A stretch of 64,000 bases of DNA, taken from contig OZ240207.1 of assembly GCA_965197415.1 (NCBI GenBank), positions 2,480,001 through 2,544,000 of the forward strand, given 5' to 3'. Below, piece after piece: positions 33,825 to 42,700 of the stretch. Under the pieces are notes generated by a model. The model saw only the letters and a program-made list of their open reading frames with translations, ran no database searches and was not told the DNA's origin. How positions within the stretch are numbered: the stretch's first letter is position 1; each line of letters starts with the position of its first letter. Both the position numbers and the translations under genes were made by a program. This stretch comes from DAOUJI01 sp965197415 (GTDB lineage: Bacteria > Chloroflexota > Dehalococcoidia > Lucifugimonadales > JAGWBF01).

Positions 33825-34796
33825 TTAGCAACTGTGTTGGACGAGGGAAGGGTTGCTGGTGTGGTTGAGCTGATTCCAGGTTGTTCCGTCCCTCAACATG
33901 GCGTTGATGATGGTCAACAGCTTACGCATGCAGGCCACCATAGCCACCTTGGAGGGCTTCCCGTTCCTCACCAACCGTTCATAGAATGTCTTTATCAGGG
34001 GATTGTGGACTCTGGCGCTCATGCCCGCCATGTACAGCGTCCTTCTGACGTTGGCGCGGCCTCCCCAGACGCTCCGTTTCCCCCTATGGACCCCACTGTC
34101 CCGGTTCAACGGGGCCACTCCCACCAGGGCGGCTATCTCCCTTCGATTGAGGCTGCCCAATTCGGGAAGGGACGCCAGAAGGGTTATGCACGACACGCTC
34201 CCTATGCCCGGAACGTCTTTGAGCGCCTTCGCTTTCCCCGTCCAAGCGGCGTTCTCCTTGATGAAGCCTTCCATCTCCCGATCCAGGTCCTTCAGCTCCT
34301 GGGTGAGATACTGGATGTGCCTCTCAATGCGGCGATGAACAGCCTTGGACGCACGCTTGAGGCGATTGGACTCAGCGGTTCTCATCTCTACGATCTGCTG
34401 CCTGCGCGCCACAAGAGCCTTGAGACGGGCCGCCTCGGCGTCCGGGAGAGGACGGACCTCAGGCCTCACGGCGGCGGCGAACCGGGCTATGACCTGGGCG
34501 TCCAGGGCGTCGGTCTTGGCAAGTCTGCCTGTGGAGCGGGCGAAGTCCCTTATCTGTCTGGGATTCATCACCGCCGCCGGCATCCCGCGGAGGCCGCACT
34601 CCATTGTCAGGGCCGTCTCAAGGCCGCCTGTGGCCTCCATCACGATGAGGCCCACATCCAACTCCTTGGCCAAGTCGATCAACTCACCGATCCCGACAGG
34701 GTCGTTGGCGAATCTCCCTGCCCGCTCTTGGGGCAATATGTGAACATCCAGGCGCTTGCCGCTTACGTCCACTCCCATCACCACGTCTGCGCTCAT
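33825..34796 (-). CDS. IS110-family DEDD transposase/recombinase
   Basis: 323 aa from the ATG at 34796, preceded by GAGGGGGG; a longer frame starts 99 bp upstream without support. The N-terminal RuvC-like DEDD domain has Asp10 (GVDVSGK), Glu54 (VMEATGG), Asp96 and Asp99 (KTDALDA). A coiled middle is followed by the Tnp20 domain with PGIGSVSCITLLASLPELG and GVAPLNRDSGVHRGKR, where Ser234 is the probable nucleophile. All catalytic residues are present and the frame is intact, so it may be active. It differs in orientation from the CoA-transferase genes it separates. Confidence 0.95.
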   Translation of the reverse strand: MSADVVMGVDVSGKRLDVHILPQERAGRFANDPVGIGELIDLAKELDVGLIVMEATGGLETALTMECGLRGMPAAVMNPRQIRDFARSTGRLAKTDALDAQVIARFAAAVRPEVRPLPDAEAARLKALVARRQQIVEMRTAESNRLKRASKAVHRRIERHIQYLTQELKDLDREMEGFIKENAAWTGKAKALKDVPGIGSVSCITLLASLPELGSLNRREIAALVGVAPLNRDSGVHRGKRSVWGGRANVRRTLYMAGMSARVHNPLIKTFYERLVRNGKPSKVAMVACMRKLLTIINAMLRDGTTWNQLNHTSNPSLVQHSC

Positions 34797-34994
34797 GTTG
34801 CGTCCACCCCCCTCGCCGCGTCTGCGCTCATCACATCCCCTTCTTGCAGGTTCGGGCTCGTTGACCCTGACAACTGTTCGGGCTTTAATGAGCATGGTGC
34901 GGCGGCTGACGCTAAAGTTCGGTCTTTAAAGGACCATGATTCCTGCGGCCTGCCGCACCCTGACTCCCACACCCTATCACGTCTTCATCACACA
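33825..34994 (-). mobile_element. IS110-family insertion sequence (ends not resolved)
   Basis: The IS110 transposase gene and its 5' noncoding flank. IS110 elements lack inverted repeats, so ends cannot be read from sequence; the right limit is set at the start of the repeat at 34995 and the left at the end of the gene. The noncoding flank upstream of the transposase (34797-34994) is where IS110-group elements encode their bridge RNA. The element interrupts a run of CoA-transferase genes. Confidence 0.6.
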
Positions 34995-35071
34995 AGATTC
35001 CTCACTGCGCTGCGCTCCGTTTCGGAATGACAGTCGAGGGGTCGGAGAGACTTAGGCTCTAGGGTGAGCAG
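34995..35071. repeat. Interspersed repeat, AGATTCCTCACTG family, copy A
   Basis: A 77-bp sequence opening AGATTCCTCACTGCGC and ending CTCTAGGGTGAGCAG. A second copy of the same length order lies at 52917-52988, matching at both ends with a 3-bp gap near the start. The first half resembles the arms of the inverted repeat at 25285-25451. Confidence 0.65.
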
Positions 35072-35165
35072 TCCCCAGGCCAATGGGTTGACTTCTCCCG
35101 TTCGCCGTGTCCATTATCAACCTGGGATTGAACTCTTACAATCCGCGCCTGGCGTCGGGGGCATT

Positions 35166-35834
35166 ATGATGGAGAAAGAGCGGCTGGACAGGGAGGTCTT
35201 AGCCATGCGGGTGGCCAAGGAGTTGCCCGACGGCGCTTTCGTCAACCTGGGCATCGGCATACCCACCCTGGTGTCCAACTATATCCCCGAGGGCCAGGTT
35301 GTCTACTACCACAGCGAGAGCGGTGTCCTCAACTGCGGCCCCCTGGCCGACGAGGGAGAAGAGGACATTGACCTCATCAACGCTGGTGGGCAGTTCTTGA
35401 AGCCCGTGCCCGGCATGTCCTTCTTCAGCTCTGCGGAAGCCTTTGCCATGATTCGGGGAGGACACATCGACGTCACCGTCCTGGGCGCTCTGCAAGTCTC
35501 GGAGAACGGCGACCTCGCCAACTGGATGCTGCCCGAGCGAGGAGTAGGCAACATCGGCGGAGCAATGGACTTGGCTGCTGGCGCCAAAAAGGTCATCGTG
35601 GCCATGGAACACACCGACCGCAACGGAGCGGCCAAGATAGTCAGCAATAGCTCCTACCCACCTACTGGCCGGGGATGCGTCAGCCTGATAGTCACCGACA
35701 TAGCGGTAATCGAAGTGACCGAATCGGGTCTGATGCTGAAAGAGGTTGCACCGGGGTGGACTGCCGAGGAGGTCCAGGAGCTTACCGAGGCGCGGCTGAC
35801 CCTCGCCCCGGACCTGAAGGAAATCGAGCTTTAG
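35166..35834 (+). CDS. Family I CoA-transferase, beta subunit
   Basis: 222 aa from ATG 35166 (or 35169); an upstream GTG frame runs through the repeat and is not used. The canonical sequence LGIGIPTLVSNYI, YHSESGVLNCGP with catalytic Glu51, NAGGQ, FFSSAEAFAMIRGGHIDV and LIVTDIAVIEVT is complete. It belongs to the 3-oxoadipate / 3-oxoacid CoA-transferase beta subunits. No alpha gene lies next to it; the alpha half of the fusion at 31836-33242 was probably its original neighbour before IS110 entered. It converges on sbcC with 3 bp between stops. Confidence 0.92.
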   Translation: MMEKERLDREVLAMRVAKELPDGAFVNLGIGIPTLVSNYIPEGQVVYYHSESGVLNCGPLADEGEEDIDLINAGGQFLKPVPGMSFFSSAEAFAMIRGGHIDVTVLGALQVSENGDLANWMLPERGVGNIGGAMDLAAGAKKVIVAMEHTDRNGAAKIVSNSSYPPTGRGCVSLIVTDIAVIEVTESGLMLKEVAPGWTAEEVQELTEARLTLAPDLKEIEL

Positions 35835-35837
35835 CCA

Positions 35838-38444
35838 TTACGCGTAGGCCAGGGAGTAGGTCGAACCCGACTCTCCCTTCTCCACTTCAATGCGGGTGGG
35901 AAAGAGGTCCTTCAGCTCGTCCATGTGTGTTATGACGATGATTTGCTGGAAGTCTTCCTGGATGGCGTTTATCACGTCCACGATGCGTTCTCTGCCTGCC
36001 GCGTCCTGAGTGCCGAAACCTTCGTCTATGAAAAGGGTCGGAAGCGGGGCGCCCTTGCGGTTGGCCAGAGCTTTCGACAGGGCAATTCGTAATGCCAGGT
36101 TGATTCTGAAAGCCTCGCCGCCGCTGAACATCTCGTAGCTCCTGGGCCCAAGCTCGTCGCTGATCTTTATGTCCAGCGTCTCTATGGGGTCTCCGCTGCG
36201 GCTGCGGGCTGCCCTCTGGGTCTCCAGCTTCAGGTGCATCCGGTTGTCGGTCATACGGCCTATTAGGACGTTGGCCTCTTCCTCGATTTCGGGGAGCATC
36301 CTATCAATAATCAACGCCTGGACTCCCGCCTTGCCGAATGCCCTACGAAGCTCCTCGTAGGCCTCCTGCTCATTCCTGGTTTGGGTCAAGTCCCGGGTTT
36401 TCTGGTCTATGGTCGCCTCCATGGCCTCGAGCCTGTCCAGCACTCCCCGGAGTTCCCCTTGACTGCGAAGGAGGTCTTGCTGCCGCCGCTCCAGGTTTCC
36501 CACCTCCGCCTCGGAGGACTTCAACCTTCCCTCCAGGGCGGCCACGTCCCCCATCTGCTCGTGCAGCTTCTCTATTTTTTGTTGGGCCTCGGTTAACTCG
36601 GCTTCCCGCGTCTGCATCATGCTCTGGGAGAAGGCCAACGACTCCCTGTCCTCCGGTAGCCGCTGGAGGGCCTCGTCCAATTGAACTCGCTTCTGGTCGT
36701 AGACGCCCAATTCCTGTATGCGCTGGTCCAGCCCCTTGAGGATTTCGGGCTGATATCCCAGGGCGTGGATGGCCTGGTCAAGCTCCGCTGCCTTTCGGCT
36801 CTCTTCCGCTGAATAGACGCCGTTCTCCAGGTCCTGTCGCAGCCGGGCTATTTCCGCCGAAGTCGTCTCAAGCTCCTGGGAAGCCTTGCCGCTTTCCTCC
36901 AACCGGGACTGGTATAGCGTCAGGCTCTGTTCCGCCTGGCTGCGGCGGCTTTTGGTGGAAGCGTCCAGATTGGTCAACTCAGCTTCCAAGTCCGTCTTTC
37001 GGCTTAGGGCGTCGCGAAGCTCATGGTCGTTGCTCTTGTAGAGATTCAGCTTGTCCTCAATCTCGCGGCTGTAGCTCTCGATCAGGTTTACACACGCGTC
37101 GTCACCCAACGTCGTCCCGCACAGAGGGCAAAATGCGTCTCCTGGGCGCGCCTGGACCAGATTGAGCTTGGAGCGCAGTTCCTGTCCTTCCGACTTGAGT
37201 TGTTTCTCGGCGGCTTCCATCTGGCCGATTCGAATCGTCAGCTTGGAAAGCGAGTCTCGCCGCCTGACGAGGGTTGCCTCGTCGCCCCGCACGGCGTCCA
37301 GTTCAGTCTTGGTGAGTTCCAACCGTTCGGTCAACCCGCTGCCCAGAGCAGCCCTGGGTTCCAGTTCGTCCCTTACCCGTCTCTCCAGCTGGGCTGTCTT
37401 CTCCTCCAGCCTGACCTTAGCCGTCTCGATTTGGGCGGCCAGTGCTCGTCGTTCCTCGGTGAGCTTGTCATGCCGGTCCCGTAAGGCGTCCATTTCCAGC
37501 CGCCTCGCCCTGGCTTCCGTCAGGTCAAGATGCCCTCGCTCGATTTCCGCTCTCTGCTCCATCACGGCGACATAACCGGCGATGCGTGCGTCCAACCGCT
37601 CGTTCTCGGACTTGTGGCGCGTTAGTTCGTCTTTGAGTGCCGGGACACGCGCCGCCAGGGTTTCCGCTTCGGCCCGTTGTGCGGCCAGGTTCTGCACTTG
37701 CATTCTCAGGGCGTCCCGTAACTCTCTCTTGGCCTCCAGGCCCTCTACAACACGGGCGAGGTCCCTCTCTACCCCCTCCAGCTCCAACTCCACCGCACCT
37801 GCCTTGGACACCTCTAGCCGCAGTTGCTCCAGTTGCCGCTGCATTTCTTGGGACTCGCCCCGTTTTTCCTGGGACCGGTTCTTGGCCATGTCCTCAAGCC
37901 GGTCGTACCGCTCCAGGCCGATGATTTTGGCCAAGACCTCTTTTCGCTCGCCGGCACGTTTGTTGGTGAACTCGTCAGCCCGGCCCTGAAGCAGGAAGGC
38001 GCTGTTGATGAAGGTGTCGTAGTCCATGCCGACGATCTGGTCGATCCTGGACTGGGTCTCGCGGACTGCGTTGCCGGTGATGGGTTGAAAGGAACCGTCG
38101 GACTGGACCAGAAGCTGCAGCTCCGTGACGCCGGAGCTCCTTTGTCGTCCTGGGTTGCGGTGTCTGCGGCTGGCCCGGTAGGTGTTCTCGCCAGCGGCGA
38201 AATCCAGTTCGACCATCATCTCCGTCTGGCCGAACCGCACCAACTCATCCTGAGATTTGCCGCGCGCCTTGCCCCACAGGGCCCATGTCATGGCGTCCAG
38301 AAGGGCCGACTTGCCGTGGCCGTTCTGGCCGCAGAGGCACGCCAAGTGCACCCCTTCCAGGTCCAGGGGAGGCAGGTCTTCTCCGTAGCAGAGGAAGTTC
38401 CGCAGGCTTAGTTTGAGGGGGACCACATTCGCCGCTCCGCCCAC
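35838..38444 (-). CDS. sbcC: SbcC/Rad50-like ATPase
   Basis: 868 aa from a GTG at 38444 (a GTG 18 bp later is equally possible). Walker A GQNGHGKS (39-46), long coiled coils, a central zinc hook CPLCG (about 437), second coil, ABC signature SGGEAFRINLALR (about 773) and Walker B LFIDEGFG (about 801) make a complete SMC-like DNA-repair ATPase. With SbcD nuclease it removes hairpins and protein-blocked ends. No sbcD is next to it; the flanks are a CoA-transferase and an alcohol-dehydrogenase-like gene. The many palindromic repeats in this genome are the kind of structure that SbcCD processes. Confidence 0.92.
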   Translation of the reverse strand: MGGAANVVPLKLSLRNFLCYGEDLPPLDLEGVHLACLCGQNGHGKSALLDAMTWALWGKARGKSQDELVRFGQTEMMVELDFAAGENTYRASRRHRNPGRQRSSGVTELQLLVQSDGSFQPITGNAVRETQSRIDQIVGMDYDTFINSAFLLQGRADEFTNKRAGERKEVLAKIIGLERYDRLEDMAKNRSQEKRGESQEMQRQLEQLRLEVSKAGAVELELEGVERDLARVVEGLEAKRELRDALRMQVQNLAAQRAEAETLAARVPALKDELTRHKSENERLDARIAGYVAVMEQRAEIERGHLDLTEARARRLEMDALRDRHDKLTEERRALAAQIETAKVRLEEKTAQLERRVRDELEPRAALGSGLTERLELTKTELDAVRGDEATLVRRRDSLSKLTIRIGQMEAAEKQLKSEGQELRSKLNLVQARPGDAFCPLCGTTLGDDACVNLIESYSREIEDKLNLYKSNDHELRDALSRKTDLEAELTNLDASTKSRRSQAEQSLTLYQSRLEESGKASQELETTSAEIARLRQDLENGVYSAEESRKAAELDQAIHALGYQPEILKGLDQRIQELGVYDQKRVQLDEALQRLPEDRESLAFSQSMMQTREAELTEAQQKIEKLHEQMGDVAALEGRLKSSEAEVGNLERRQQDLLRSQGELRGVLDRLEAMEATIDQKTRDLTQTRNEQEAYEELRRAFGKAGVQALIIDRMLPEIEEEANVLIGRMTDNRMHLKLETQRAARSRSGDPIETLDIKISDELGPRSYEMFSGGEAFRINLALRIALSKALANRKGAPLPTLFIDEGFGTQDAAGRERIVDVINAIQEDFQQIIVITHMDELKDLFPTRIEVEKGESGSTYSLAYA

Positions 38445-38471
38445 CGCATCTTGCTGACGCCCATTCTAACA

Positions 38472-38597
38472 CCCTTCGACGAGCTCAGGGCGAACGGGAA
38501 GGGGGGCCAGTCAAGGTATCGTAAGGCCCGGCGGCGCCATGCACTACGGTAAGACATCCCGTTCGTGGTGAGCCAGTCGAACCACCCTTCGACAAGA
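38472..38597. repeat. CCCTTCGAC...GGGCGAACGG repeats
   Basis: One unit CCCTTCGACGAGCTCAGGGC with GAACGG (38472-38497) and an inverted pair CCGTTCGTGGTGAGCCAGTCG...CCCTTCGACAAGAG (38559-38597). The family is also seen near 7883. They fill the spacer upstream of sbcC. Confidence 0.55.
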
Positions 38598-38616
38598 GAC
38601 CGGTGGCTTCTCAACT

Positions 38617-39585
38617 CTACGGGATGAGAATCAGCTTGCCGGTGGACAGCCGCCCTTCTAACTGGCGGTGGGCCTCCACGGCGTCGGACAGAGGGAAGGT
38701 GCCCCCGATGCGCACCTTTAGCGTCCCGCCCCTGATCCAGTCGAACAGTTCTCCGGCCCGCCAGCTTAGTTCATGCCTGTCGTTGGTGTAGTCGAAGAGG
38801 GCGGGCCTGCTGAGGGACTTGGACCCGGCCAGAGCGGTCATTGGGGATACGGGGTCCACAGCGCCGCTGGACTGGCCGTAGAGGGCCACGTGGCCGCGCC
38901 GGGCACAGCTTTTGAGGCTCTTCTCAAAGGTGGTTTTGCCCACGGCGTCGTAGACTACCTGCACGCCTTCACCGTCGGTGGCCTTCATTATCTCTTCTTC
39001 GAAGTCCTGCTCCACATAGTTGATGACCGCGTCCGCCCCAGCTTCAGCGGCGATGGCCGCCTTGTCCGAAGTGGACACTGTGCTGAAGACACGGGCCCCG
39101 GCCCGCTTGGCAAGCTGGATTAACATAAGTCCTGTGCCGCCGGCGCCAGAGTGGACCAGCACCGAGTCGCCGGGTATCACAGGGCGGGTGCTGTAGACCA
39201 GGTAGTGGGCGGTAAGTCCCTGAATCATAGTCGCGGCGCCCGTAGCGGCGTCCACTGGGGGAGGAACTTTCACCAGTTCCCCAGCGGGGACGACCACCTT
39301 TTCGGCGTAGGAACTGGGCGCCCAGGCGTAGGCCACCAGGTCTCCAACAGCGACGTCGGTCACGCCTTCGCCCACTTCCTCCACGATTCCCGCGCCCTCA
39401 CGACCGGGTATCCAGGGAAGGCTCCCGGGCGGGTTGCTGCCCCTGCGCGTGCCGACGTCGGTGAAGTTGACTCCCACGGCCTCCAGTTTCACCAGGGCCT
39501 GACCGGCTCCGGGCTGCAGGTCGGGCAGGTCTTCCAGCTTCATGACCTCCGGGCCGCCCGTCTCATGTATGCGAATGGCTTTCAT
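38617..39585 (-). CDS. NADPH:quinone oxidoreductase-like (zeta-crystallin type MDR)
   Basis: 322 aa, zinc-free medium-chain dehydrogenase. The opening MKAIRIHETGGPEVMKLED, VGVNFTDVGTRRG and the NADPH-binding GAGGTGLMLIQLAKRAGARV (about 150-170) are typical of quinone oxidoreductase QorA. The enzyme reduces quinones or enones with NADPH by hydride transfer. The 3' half (LYGQSSGAVDPVSPMTA) is as expected. The start is ATG with AGGAGG upstream (rc of 39590s). No operon partner is evident. Confidence 0.92.
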   Translation of the reverse strand: MKAIRIHETGGPEVMKLEDLPDLQPGAGQALVKLEAVGVNFTDVGTRRGSNPPGSLPWIPGREGAGIVEEVGEGVTDVAVGDLVAYAWAPSSYAEKVVVPAGELVKVPPPVDAATGAATMIQGLTAHYLVYSTRPVIPGDSVLVHSGAGGTGLMLIQLAKRAGARVFSTVSTSDKAAIAAEAGADAVINYVEQDFEEEIMKATDGEGVQVVYDAVGKTTFEKSLKSCARRGHVALYGQSSGAVDPVSPMTALAGSKSLSRPALFDYTNDRHELSWRAGELFDWIRGGTLKVRIGGTFPLSDAVEAHRQLEGRLSTGKLILIP

Positions 39586-39753
39586 AGGGCCTCCTAGCTT
39601 CGGCCTGTATTGTCAGGCCATAGTATACCCCAAGATCGCCCCGCTCGTTATCCGCCTGGTCACGCTAGGAATCTGCCTAAGGACGGGCCTTTGGGGCACC
39701 GCCCAGGATGATATAGAATAGGCATTCAATCGACGCTGACGTTAGGAATTGAC

Positions 39754-42700
39754 TTGCCCGGACAGCTTTTCACACACTACTTCCTTACCGATGGCATAAA
39801 GGAGACCTCGGAATGGAGGATACCAGATCCGGAAATTAACGCTTTCCGGGACAGGGTCCGCTGGGTGTATGAGGGCTTCAAAACACACCATCAACCTAAC
39901 GAAGCCTTTACCGAACAAGACCTGATTCGACCCGTCCTTGAGGCTCTAGGCTGGATCGATTACTTACCCCAACAAGGCGCCAAGGGCAACGAGGACATAC
40001 CAGACCATCTTCTCTTCTCCGACTCTCAGTCCAAAGAACAGGCCGCAGCGCGGACCAATTCCCAAGACCGCTACGTGGATGCGCTGCTCATCGAGGAGAG
40101 CAAACGGTTCGGGCTTCCCCTCGACAGCCGTGACCCCAACGACAACGCTAAATCCGGCTCACCTCACGCTCAAGTCCTCCGCTACCTGGCCACGGCGGAC
40201 AGCGTCTCGGACGGGAGAATTCGATGGGGGATCCTGACCAACGGCGGCGTGTGGCGGCTATATGACCACCGGGCCCGCCCTCGCGCTACGGCGTACTTCG
40301 AGTCCAACCTGGCGGAGATTCTGGACACTGGCGATGAAGACGGCCTGCGCACATTTTACCTTCTGTTCCGCCGCAATTCGTTCATTTCCCAGCAAGGGGA
40401 CACGGCAAGCTTCCTGGAAACGGCCTTGGCCGAGGGTCGGCGATACGAGGAACGGGTCGCGCAAGACCTTTCCGAGGCGGTGTTCAAGAAGGTCTTCCCC
40501 AATCTGGTGCAGGCGCTGGCTAACGCATCCGATAGGGAACTTCCAAAGGTGCGGGAAGCCGCGCTGACTTTCCTGTACCGGCTGCTCTTCCTTCTCTACG
40601 CTGAGGACCGAGGTCTCTTGCCGGTCAACGACTCCCGATACGACGACTACGGTCTGCGCAAACGTGTCAGGGACGACGTCGCTCGCAGGATCGCTCAGGG
40701 GGACGCCTTTTCAGGCGTCGCATCCAGCTACTATGACCATCTAACGACCCTGTTCGGGCTCATCGACAAGGGCGACGCATCCATCGGGTTGCCGCCCTAC
40801 AACGGAGGTTTGTTTGCGACTGACGCGGCGCCTCTGCTGAAGGAAGTACGTCTGCCCGATTTGATAGTGGCGCCCATCGTCGACTTCCTGAGCCACATCG
40901 AGACGCCCCAGGGTAGGCGGTTTGTCAATTACCGTGACATGTCGGTCCAGCAGATCGGGTCCATCTACGAGCGCCTTCTGGAGCGGGAGCCAGTCGAGGA
41001 TGGCGCTGGAAATATCGAAATCCGCCCAAACCCCTACGCCCGCAAAGACAGCGGCAGCTTCTTCACTCCCCAGGAGCTGGTTGACTTGATCATTGACCGG
41101 ACCTTGAAACCCCTGGTTGAAGAACGGATCCGGGCCTTTGAGGACAAGTCCAGGGAGCTAAAGAGCGACCGTCGCTCCAGAGCGGAGCGCATGGCGGAAC
41201 TTAGAAAGCTAGACCGGGCGGAAGCAATCCTGGACTTGAAAGTGTTAGACCCGGCCATGGGAAGCGGACACTTTCTGGTCAGCGCCGTCGATTTCCTGTC
41301 GGACTACATCGCTGATGCCATCGAGTACGCGCCAGCGGTCCCTGAGTGGCTCGACGGCGGATATGAGTCCCCTCTAGTGGAGCGGATTGCCGCTATCCGA
41401 ACAGAAATCCTTCATCGGGCGGGCGAGTCGCATTGGGTTATAGACGAGGCACAGCTTACCGACCAGGCCATCATCCGCAGGATGGTCCTCAAGCGGTGCA
41501 TCTATGGCGTGGACAAGAACCCCCTGACCGTCGAGCTGGCCAAGGTGTCCTTGTGGCTGCACAGCTTCACCGTCGGGGCGCCACTGTCCTTCCTGGACCA
41601 CCACCTGCGCTGCGGCGACTCTTTGGTTGGAATGCGAGTACAGGACGCAGGACCCGAGTTAAACCGTCTTGGGGGACTGTTTGCTAGTTCCGTTATTGCC
41701 GGGGCGGAAAAAGCTACAGAAGGGATGCAACTAATAGAGGAGATGTCCGACGCCGACATTTCGGAAGTCCAGGAGTCGGCGACTCTGTTCGTAGATGTAG
41801 AGAAAGCTACAGAGGACCTTCGAGGAGTCCTCGATGTCCTGTCCGGTATGCGTTGGATAACCGCGGGATTAGGGGCCAAAGAACGCAGAGCCGTCGAATC
41901 CCCGTTGGTGGCAATTCTCAGCCACGAGCCTGAGCAATCGTTCAACCTGCTAGCGACTGGCATTGACCCTGCTGACTCTGGATCGACAGGAGATGGCCGT
42001 ATGGTGTTGCTGGAAGCTAGCGAGTTTTGGGACAACGCCAAGTCCATTGCCGACGATGAAAGGTTCCTGCACTGGGAAGCGGCCTTCCCAGGTGTGTGGC
42101 AGGGGTGGCAAGACGAACATCCTGCCGGAGGGTTCGACGCCGTAATCGGCAATCCGCCCTGGGACAGGATAAAGCTCCAGGAAGTGGAGTGGTTCGCCGC
42201 TCGTTTGCCTGAGGTGGCTTTAGCTCCTACTGCTGCGGCCCGAAAGACGGCGATCCAACGACTGCGCGATGAGAGAAACTCTCTAGCAGACGAGTTCGAC
42301 GCAGCCAAACAACGGGCCGACAATCAGGGACAATTGGTACGGGAGTCCGGCCACTATCCCCTTCTGGGTGGTGGAGACATCAACCTGTACTCCCTGTTTG
42401 TGGAGCGGGCTATGGGGTTGATAAAGCCCGACGGTTTGGTGGGCCTGTTGACACCTTCAGGCATCTATGCTGACAAAACAGCCGCTGACTTTTTCAAGTC
42501 CGTATCCACAGCCGGACGGGTTGCTGGCTTGTTCGATTTTGAGAACAAGAAGATATTCTTCAAGGACGTCCACGCATCGTTCAAGTTCTGTGCGCTGATA
42601 TTTGGCGGCGAGAAGCGTCGGTTCGACAATACCGAGTGCTCCTTCTTCCTGCACGGCACTGAGACTATCAAGGACCCAGAACGCTGCTTCCCGTTGGCGC

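Noticed and set aside
33798..35030. 410-codon open frame on the plus strand across the IS110 region
   Set aside because: Antisense to an intact DEDD transposase and running through the repeat at 34995; no protein motif.
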